From positions 1,628,790-1,642,265 of the forward strand of contig LATQ01000001.1 in NCBI GenBank assembly GCA_001017865.1: a stretch of 13,476 nt of DNA, in the 5' to 3' direction. Below are positions 7,604 through 13,476 of the stretch, one piece after another. The stretch is from Rhodococcus sp. IITR03 (GTDB lineage: Bacteria; Actinomycetota; Actinomycetes; Mycobacteriales; Mycobacteriaceae). Every line of letters begins with the position of its first letter. The stretch's first letter is position 1. Under the pieces are notes generated by a model that saw only the letters and a program-made list of their open reading frames with translations, did no database searches and was not told the DNA's origin. The position numbers and the translations under genes are program-made.

Positions 7604-8667
7604 CGCCTTCGTCGTTCCCGCCGTCGACATCGGCCCGTACGTCCGGGCCGGCGGTGACATCGGCCCGTACGTCCGGGCCGGCGAGGATGCCGAACGCGCC
7701 CGTGTCGCCCGTGAGATCGACGAAGCCTGCAGCCGTGTGGGATTCGTCCAGATCCTCGGGCACGGCATACCCGATCCGGTGGTCGACGGCCTCACCGGCG
7801 CCTCGACGACTTCTTCGGTCTGCCGATGGACGACAAGCAGCAGTACCGGGTGGTCGGCGCGAACCGCGGATACAGCCCGCCCAAGAGCGAGTCGCTGAGC
7901 CTGAGCCTCGGCGTCGAATCCGCCAGCCGCATGAACGATTTCTTCGAGGCATACAACGTCGGCGTGGAGGCCCGGTCGTTCCCCCACCTGGACCTGTCGG
8001 AGGACGACTACGGACTCAACGTCTGGCCCGACGTCCCCGGTTTCGAGGACCGCGTGCAGACCTATTTCATCGAGGCCTCGCGGGTCGCGCGGACCCTCAC
8101 CCGGATCTTCGCCGACGCGCTCGGGCAGGCTCCCGACTACTTCGAACAGCTCACCGACCACTCGATCGACGTGTTGCGCATGAACAACTACGCGCTGCCC
8201 GAGGGCACCGTCGACCTCGACGGCGACCTCACCGGCATGGGTGAGCACACCGACTTCGGGATCGTCACCGTGCTGTGGGCCGACCGGGTCGCAGGGCTGC
8301 AAGTGCTCGGGTCCGACGGAATCTGGCACGACGTCGAACCGCTGCCTGGGGCTCTGCTCGTCAATCTCGGTGATCTCACCGCCCGCATCACCGACGACCG
8401 GTGGATGTCGACGCTGCACCGCGTCAAGCCACCGATCGTCGACGGTCGTATCCGACGCCGTCGTTCGGTGGCGTTCTTCCACGACGCAACGTCGACGCGG
8501 TGGTCTCCACCCTGCCCGAATATGCGGGCCCGGAGCCCTACGAACCCATCCTGATCCGCGATCACATCAAGGCCAAGCTCGCCGGGTCGCGGCACGGCAA
8601 GGCCAACACCGCTGCTGTGCGCGAAGCCGCCCGTGTGCTGGCGGCGACGGGGGAGAACCGCGCGTGA
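7584..8667 (+). CDS. Isopenicillin N synthase-like Fe(II)/2-oxoglutarate dioxygenase (two frameshifts)
   Basis: Likely oxidises a small molecule using Fe(II), O2 and 2-oxoglutarate. After repair (one C near 7799, one G near 8486) it is 361 residues. N-terminal marks are REIDEACSRVGFVQILGHGI and LDDFFGLPMDDKQQY, the usual IPNS-family N-domain. The double-stranded beta-helix carries LRMNNYALPEG, iron ligands His222 and Asp224 (GEHTDFGIVTV), distal His279 (LHRVKPP), and the R-x-S co-substrate motif in RRRSVAFFHDGN. ATG at 7584 follows GGAG by 6 bases and lies within the end of the permease gene, so the two are co-expressed. The alpha/beta hydrolase start overlaps its stop (GTGA). The substrate is unknown; the permease suggests a purine or pyrimidine. 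Thymine 7-hydroxylase of fungi belongs to the same broad family, so a nucleobase oxidation is a reasonable guess. A 10-residue tandem duplication is present near the N-terminus. Confidence 0.85.
7626..7682 (+). repeat. Tandem 30-bp in-frame duplication in the dioxygenase gene
   Basis: Bases 7626-7652 are repeated exactly at 7656-7682 (27 identical bases, period 30). They encode DIGPYVRAGG followed by DIGPYVRAGE. Identical codons imply a very recent duplication or an assembly artefact; the extra segment lies at the start of the fold, away from the active-site residues. Confidence 0.9.
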
Positions 8668-9400
8668 GTCATGTCGTGCTCGTGCACGGCGCGTGGGCCG
8701 GAAGCTGGGTGTGGGACACGCTGCTCGAACCGTTCCGCCGGTCCGGGCACGTCCCACACCCGCTCGCGCTTCCCGGTGTCGGATCATGGGGCGCCGACGA
8801 CGTGACGCTCGACGACGTCGCCGCGGTCGTGGCCGACCACGTTGCCGGACTGGATGGCCCTGTGATCCTCGTCGGTCATTCCGGTGGTGGCATCGTCGTC
8901 ACGCAGGTCGCGGAGATGCTGCCGGAACGTGTCGCCGGGGTCGCCTACATGGCGGGGATGATGCTCCCGTCCGGGGTCGACTTCGGGATGCTCTGTGACG
9001 GAATCGGTCTCGAAGCGCCGGTGGGTATCTCGCGGTGGCTCGAACCCACCGACGACGGTCGCGGCACGATCGTGCCCCCGGAGGCCGGCGCCGCGGTGTT
9101 CTTCCACGAGACGGATGCGGCCGACGCGATCGGTGCCGCACGCCGACTCGTGCCGCAACTCGAAACCGCCCGGCTCATGGCACCCAGCTGGACGCCGGAA
9201 CGGTTCGGGCGCTGCCGCGCCTGTACATCGAAGCGACACTGGACCGTTCGGTTCCCCTCGTCACCCAGCGGGCGATGCAACGCCTCACCCCGGGTGCGCA
9301 AGTCGTGTCGCTCGAGTCCGACCATGCACCACAGCTGTCCGCCCGCGACGACCTCGCGGCGGCACTGGTGGAGTGGTGCACCGAGCGCGTCCGGACATAG
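8664..9400 (+). CDS. Alpha/beta-fold hydrolase (one frameshift)
   Basis: Serine hydrolase of the esterase/hydroxynitrile-lyase-like branch. It starts VSHVVLVHGAWAGSWVWD, with the oxyanion-hole HGAW. The nucleophile elbow GHSGGG places Ser73, the acid is probably Asp194 (EATLDRSVPL), and the base is His221 (ESDHAPQLS), giving the expected S-D-H order. The frame breaks near 9188. Restoring one C gives APSLDAGTVRALPRLYIEAT and a 245-residue protein, normal for the group. The GTG start overlaps the dioxygenase stop in GTGA, so the two proteins are made together and may act in sequence, the hydrolase cleaving an ester, lactone or amide formed upstream (inference). The exact substrate is not recognisable. 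It is the last gene of the operon and ends just before the strong terminator-like hairpin. Confidence 0.85.
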
Positions 9401-9416
9401 GCCGGATCTACGGAAC

Positions 9417-9470
9417 GAGACCGACGTTGTGTGCGATTTCCAGCCGGAAATCGCACACAACACCGGTCTC
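9417..9470. terminator. Long bidirectional terminator-like hairpin between convergent operons
   Basis: A perfect 16-bp stem (9426-9441 with 9446-9461) closes an AGCC loop. It is extended, after a 2-base internal mismatch, by 7 more pairs: GAGACCG (9417-9423) with CGGTCTC (9464-9470). The symmetry and the position, 16 bases after the rightward hydrolase stop and 12 bases before the end of the leftward molybdenum-hydroxylase gene, fit a shared terminator. There is no long T run on either strand, which is common in high-GC actinobacteria. Confidence 0.85.
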
Positions 9471-9482
9471 GGCGGATCGGTC

Positions 9483-12180
9483 TCACTGCATGAGGCGCCA
9501 GATACGGTCGCGGGAGAGCGGCAGCTCGTGCGGCCGCACCCCGATGGCGTTGCGCACGGCGTTCGCCAGCGCCGGGGCCACCGGATTGAACGGGGCCTCG
9601 CTCATCGACTTCGCGCCCATGGGGCCGAGTTCGTCGTAGGTGTCGGCGAAGTAGACCTCGGTGCGGGGGACGTCCGCGAACTGCGGAATGTGGTAGTTGC
9701 GCAACACATCCGTCGTCACGCGACCCGCGTCGTCGGTGATGATCTCCTCGTACATCGACGCACCGAGCGCCTGCGCAGCGCCGCCTTCGATCTGCCGCGG
9801 CACTGCTCGGGGTTGAGGACGGTGCCGGCATCGGCGGCCTGGACCGAGCGGAGGATCCGCACCTCGCCGGTACGGGTGTCGACGGCGACGCGGAATGCCT
9901 GCACGTTGAACGACAGCGACCGCGGCAGACCGCCGTGCCGGCCCTCGGCGCGCAACCGGCCACCCGCGACCTGCAGCAGCTCACTGGGAGGGACGAGACG
10001 ATCGCCGCACCGCACGCCGTCGGCCTGCAGTTCGGCCTGCTCCGGGTCGAGGCCGGTCAGCTCCGCAGCGGCCTTGGTCATGCTGCGTCGCAGTTCGTGG
10101 GAGGCTGCCAGCAGGGCCTTCGACGCGACGACCGTGCCCGACGAACCGAACGCGCCGGTGTCGTGAGTGGTGACGTCGGTGTCGGACTGGTGGACGACGA
10201 TCCGGTCGGGGGTGGTGCCGAGAGCGGTGGCCGCGATCTGGGTGTGGACGGTGGTGGTGCCGTTGCCGAACTCCGCCGTGCCCACCCGAGCGAGATACCG
10301 GCCGTCGGGCAGAAGTTCGATCGACGCCTCGGAGATGTGCCCGTTGGGCGGGTTGGTCGCGATCATCGCGAGCGCCATGCCCTCGCCGATCCGCCAGTGA
10401 TCACCGGTCGGCGCGGGCCGGCCGCCGGTGCGTGTCATCGCCCGTTCGGCAAGATCGAGGCACTGGTCGAGTCCGTAGCTGCCGTATGTCAGGTCGGCGC
10501 CCTCGGGATGCGCGGCAACCAGCGGGTCTCCCGGCACGATGATGTTGCGGCGCCGGAACTCGTACGGATCGATGCCGAGTTTTCCGGCGAGTTCGTCCAT
10601 GGCCGACTCCACGGCGAAGATCACCTGGCCGAGGCCGTAACCGCGGAAGGCACCCGACGGCCGGTTGTTCGTGTACACGGATTCGGCGTCGACGCGCTTG
10701 TTCGGGCACCGGTACACCGCGATCGACTCTGTGCAGCCGTGGAACATCACCCCGGGGCTGTGGTTGCCGTAGCGCCCGCATCGGCGAGCACGTCGATCGC
10801 GAGGGCGGTGAGGACACCGTCGGCGTCGGCAGCGAGGGTGACGTCGACCCGCATGGGATGCCGGCACGGAGCGACGGTGAGCTGATCGGAGCGGGTGAAC
10901 TCCCACTGCACCGGGCGCCCCGTCTTCAGGACCGCCGCCGCGACGACATCCTCGACCAGCATCTCCTGCTTGGCACCGAAACCGCCGCCCACCCGGGCCG
11001 TGTGCACGCGCACCCGATCCCGGTCGAGTCCGAAGATGTGGCACAACTCGTCGCGCACCAGGAAAGGCACCTGTGTGGAACTGCGGATGACGAGCCGACC
11101 GGTCTCGTCGAGATGCCCGATGGCTCCGTGTGTTTCGAGGTGGGTGTGCTGGACGCGGTGAGTCTGCCAGCGTCCCTGCACCACCGCCGCAGCGGAGGCG
11201 ACCGCCGCGTCGACGTCCCCGCTGCTGCCGTGGATCGCGGCGACGACGTTGCGTCCGGGATCGGCGATGCGCGCGTCGGCGGACTTGTCGGCGTGCAGGA
11301 GGGGAGCCCCGGGTTGCCGGGCCTCGTCGGGATCGAGGACGAAGGGCAGTTCCTCGTACTCGACGTGGATCGACGCGAGCGCCTGGTGCGCGATCGCCGG
11401 GCTCTCAGCGACCACCGCGGCGACCCGCTGTCCCCGGAAGCGCACGACCCGGTCGAACAGGTAGGTGTCGTCGGGATCGTCGTTGCGGTTCTCGTGACGT
11501 GCGGTCGAATAGGCGGTGGTGGCCGGGGCGTCACGGTGGTACAGCACCGCGTGGACACCGGGGAGTGCCTCGGCGGCCGAGACGTCGACGGAGAGGATGC
11601 GCGCATGGGTGTGCGGGCTGCCGAGGACGGCGATGTGCAGCAGGCCCTCGACGGTGGTGTCGAGGGTGTACGGCTCGGTGCCGCTGACGACACGCGTCGC
11701 GGCCGGCGCGCGCTGCGAGCGACCGCACGAGGGGCCTTCGACCTGTTCGACGTTGGTGCGCGACCGCAGGGCGTCCTCGATCGAACGGTAGCCGGTGCAC
11801 CGGCACAGGTTGCCCTTCAAACGTTTCGGCAGGTCGTCGAGATCCTCGTCGGTGAAGGTGGACGCGGTGACGATCATGCCTGCGGTGCAGAAGCCGCATT
11901 GGAAACCGGCGGCGTCGGCGAATCGCTGTTGGACGGGATGCAGGTCGTCGGGGGTGCCCAGTCCGGCGACCGTGGTGACCTCGCGGCCCTCGACCCGCAC
12001 GGCCGGGACCACGCACGAGTGGACGGGTTCGCCGTCGAGCAGGACCGAGCACGCGCCGCAATCGCCGGCGTCGCAGCCCTTCTTGACCTCGAAGTGTTCG
12101 GTCTCGCGCAGCAGGGTGCGCAGGCACTGGCCGGGCCGGGGGTCGACGTCGCGTTCGCGGCCGTTGACGGTGAGTTTCAC
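9483..12180 (-). CDS. Xanthine dehydrogenase-type oxidoreductase, fused [2Fe-2S] and molybdopterin subunit (two frameshifts)
   Basis: Molybdenum hydroxylase that oxidises a purine such as hypoxanthine or xanthine, passing electrons through iron-sulfur clusters to the FAD partner. The repaired protein is 899 residues. Residues 1-160 hold both [2Fe-2S] domains with all eight Cys: 36, 41, 44, 56 (GCDAGDCGACSVLL) and 95, 98, 126, 128 (CGFCTAGMIV, NLCRCTGY). The rest is the molybdopterin domain, with VGGGFGAKQEML, NNRPSGAFRGYGLGQ, EFGNGTTTVHTQ and the C-terminal KSMSEAPFNPVAPAL containing the likely catalytic Glu. Frame breaks near 10772 and 9794-9799 are each repaired by one base, giving DAGAYGNHSPGVMF and EQCRGQIEGGAAQALG. 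The GTG start at 12180 overlaps the FAD-subunit stop. The FeS-Mo fusion with a separate FAD chain resembles E. coli XdhD with YgfM rather than the three-chain XdhABC. The substrate could be another azaheterocycle or aldehyde. Confidence 0.88.
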
Positions 12181-13027
12181 GGCTGGACCTCCGTATTCGA
12201 CAGCGCAGCATTCGACAGCTCGGTGCGGATCTCTTCGGCGAGAATCGCGGTGACGGCACGTCGCCAGTCGGCGGCGCCATGCGCATCGGTGTAGTAGCTC
12301 GTTGCCGGGACGAGACGGGCCAGTGCGTCGGACAACGCCTGTGCCGACGGGATCTCCGTGAACCGCAGGAGACAGGGACGCACCGTCGACGCGGTGATCG
12401 ACAGCGTGACACTGCCGTCGTCGTCGCGGCGCCCGATCACGACCGCTCCCGAGCGCCCCAGCGGCGACAGGGCGATCTTGCGGAAGGCCGTGCGGGAATT
12501 CAGAGCATGCAACGGGATCCGGATGCTCCGCAGGAGCTCTCCAGGTGCGAGGGCGTTGGAGGCGACTCCGAGAACGAAATCGGCCACCGGGATCCGCCGT
12601 TCGCCGCCGTCGATCGTCCAGATCACCGCGTCCGCGTCGAGCGCGGTCGCCAGCGAGATCATGGCGCCGGCGGGGAAGGACAGGCAGATGTTGCCACCGA
12701 CCGTGGCGCGCTTCCAGATCTTCCACGACGCCAGCAACGCCTCGGCGCACTGCCGGAACAGCGGTGCCGCACACCATTCCGGTTCGTCCGAGAGTGCAGC
12801 CAGGCGTTCGACCGTGCAGGTCGCGGCGATCTCCAGGCGTCGGGATGCCGGGTCACCGCGGGCCAGTCGAGGCCGGACAGATCCACGAGTCGGTGCAGGT
12901 GCGGTTGCGGTTCGGAGAACAGCCAGGTGCCGCCGCCGAGCGGGGCCGCGCCGTCCTCGAAGGTCAGATCGGCGCGGTCGCGGGCGATGTCGTAGGCGGT
13001 GATGTTGTGCAGATCCATCGCCTTCAC
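12177..13027 (-). CDS. Xanthine dehydrogenase-type FAD-binding subunit (one frameshift)
   Basis: Flavoprotein chain of the molybdenum hydroxylase encoded next; it takes electrons from the iron-sulfur clusters and reduces NAD+ or another acceptor. After restoring one base near 12836 it has 283 residues, typical of CoxM/XdhB-type subunits. PLGGGTWLF (about 29-37) corresponds to the FAD pyrophosphate-binding loop, and ATVGGNICLSFPAGAMISLA (about 107-126) to the second FAD motif. FRKIALSPLGRSGAVVIG lies in the C-terminal substructure. The repaired join reads TRHPDALEIAATCTVERLA. GTG at 13027 overlaps the preceding stop in GTGA, matching the style of the operon; ATG at 13018, three codons later, is an alternative start. 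The stop overlaps the start of the FeS-Mo subunit, so equal expression of the two chains is expected. Confidence 0.87.
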
Positions 13028-13476
13028 CCCGCCTTGGCGACCAGCGCGGCGTGTTCCGCCGCGACCTGCCGTGCCACGACGTCCTCGTCGACGGTGCGGA
13101 CCTCGTCACGGACGACCACCTCGCGACCGTTGATCAACAGCAGTTCGAGAGGCGGGGTGCTGCCGAGGACGAGGCCGCGACCGGATCGGCGATGCCGGAG
13201 TGGGCGAGGCCGTCGATCCGCCACAGCGCCAGATCGGCGAGCTTGCCGGCCTCGATCGATCCGATCTCGTTCTCGCGCCCGAGGACCCGGGCACCGCCGA
13301 TGGTGGCGAGTTCGAGACTCTGCCGCACCGTCATGGCGCGGGGGCCGCTGCGGGCACGGGCGAACAGGGCGGCGTGGTGGGCCTCTTCGAGCATGCAGCA
13401 CGACTTTCGCGTTCGCGGCACCGTCGACACCGAGGCCGAGCGGCACGCCCGCGGCGTAGAGGTCGGCGGCGCGGGC
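13024..13476 (-). CDS. 8-oxoguanine deaminase-like amidohydrolase, C-terminal part (5' end outside window; two frameshifts)
   Basis: C-terminal third of a metal-dependent deaminase of the SsnA/TrzN/8-oxoguanine deaminase group. Visible elements are GVPLGLGVDGAAN with the metal-ligand Asp, CMLEEAHHAALFARARSG, AMTVRQSLELATIGGARVLG, IGSIEAGKLADLALWRIDG and AHSGIADPVA, then ALVLGSTPPLELLLINGREV. The first frame change (net +1, about 13398-13413) follows GAAN. The second, near 13173, is repaired by one base to give PVAALVLG. 8-Oxoguanine deaminase forms urate from 8-oxoguanine, which would feed this purine pathway directly. The order deaminase, FAD subunit, FeS-Mo subunit matches ssnA-ygfM-xdhD of E. 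coli, so an SsnA-type enzyme or guanine deaminase is the main alternative. Its stop overlaps the FAD-subunit start. Confidence 0.75.
   Translation of the reverse strand, partial: ARAADLYAAGVPLGLGVDGAANAKVVLHARRGPPRRPVRPCPQRPPRHDGAAESRTRHHRRCPGPRARERDRIDRGRQARRSGAVADRRPRPLRHRRSGRGLVLGSTPPLELLLINGREVVVRDEVRTVDEDVVARQVAAEHAALVAKAG

Noticed and set aside
6527..8482. Long open frame on the minus strand (651 codons)
   Set aside because: It is opposite the permease and dioxygenase genes and is explained by third-position GC bias; no motif or ribosome binding site supports it.
10858..12294. Long plus-strand open frame (478 codons)
   Set aside because: It is antisense to the fused iron-sulfur/molybdopterin gene, whose eight Cys ligands and Mo-site motifs are unambiguous.
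1..13476. CRISPR arrays, tRNA/rRNA genes, insertion sequences or phage genes
   Set aside because: None seen: there are no regularly spaced repeats, no transposase or integrase motifs, and nearly all bases are accounted for by metabolic and protease genes.

Overview
The window is GC-rich DNA with strongly G/C-ending codons, GTG/TTG starts and many 4-base stop/start overlaps. This points to an actinobacterium, most likely Rhodococcus or a close relative (inferred from gene content and style, not from a search).

Layout. (1) Bases 2-622: the 3' part of an unrecognised gene whose product ends in a long hydrophobic segment. (2) 637-2335: a second-copy Clp protease module. Two overlapping clpP genes run rightward behind a perfect 12-bp-arm palindrome. 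A PopR/ClgR-type HTH regulator gene runs leftward towards them; its product ends in -CAA, like a Clp degradation tag. (3) 2336-6085: a purine-ring degradation operon: a CitE/malate-synthase-like aldolase (DUF6986 type), allantoinase and allantoicase. (4) 6086-9400: a second operon: NCS2 uracil/xanthine permease, isopenicillin-N-synthase-like Fe(II)/2-oxoglutarate dioxygenase and alpha/beta hydrolase. (5) 9401-9482: a long hairpin that looks like a bidirectional terminator. (6) 9483-13476, leftward: 8-oxoguanine deaminase-like amidohydrolase (5' end outside the window), xanthine-dehydrogenase FAD subunit, and a fused [2Fe-2S]/molybdopterin subunit.

How it fits together. The permease imports a nucleobase. 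The deaminase and molybdenum hydroxylase lead to urate. Allantoinase and allantoicase carry allantoin through allantoate to ureidoglycolate plus urea, and the aldolase-like protein may deal with a C2 product. Urate oxidase and the HIU/OHCU enzymes are not in the window. Operons 3 and 4 share the motif CTGTATCC-N6-GTATAC in opposite orientations just upstream of their first genes, which suggests one common regulator not encoded here.

Data quality. Ten of the thirteen protein genes are interrupted by single-base frame changes, 15 in total. Thirteen are repaired by restoring one base, usually C or G in a short run; two are net +1. In every case the conserved protein continues across the break in another frame, so I read these as base-calling indels and give the full gene spans. 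The unknown gene, the second clpP and allantoicase are intact. No tRNA, rRNA, CRISPR array or insertion sequence was seen, and no gene-free stretch exceeds 170 bases.
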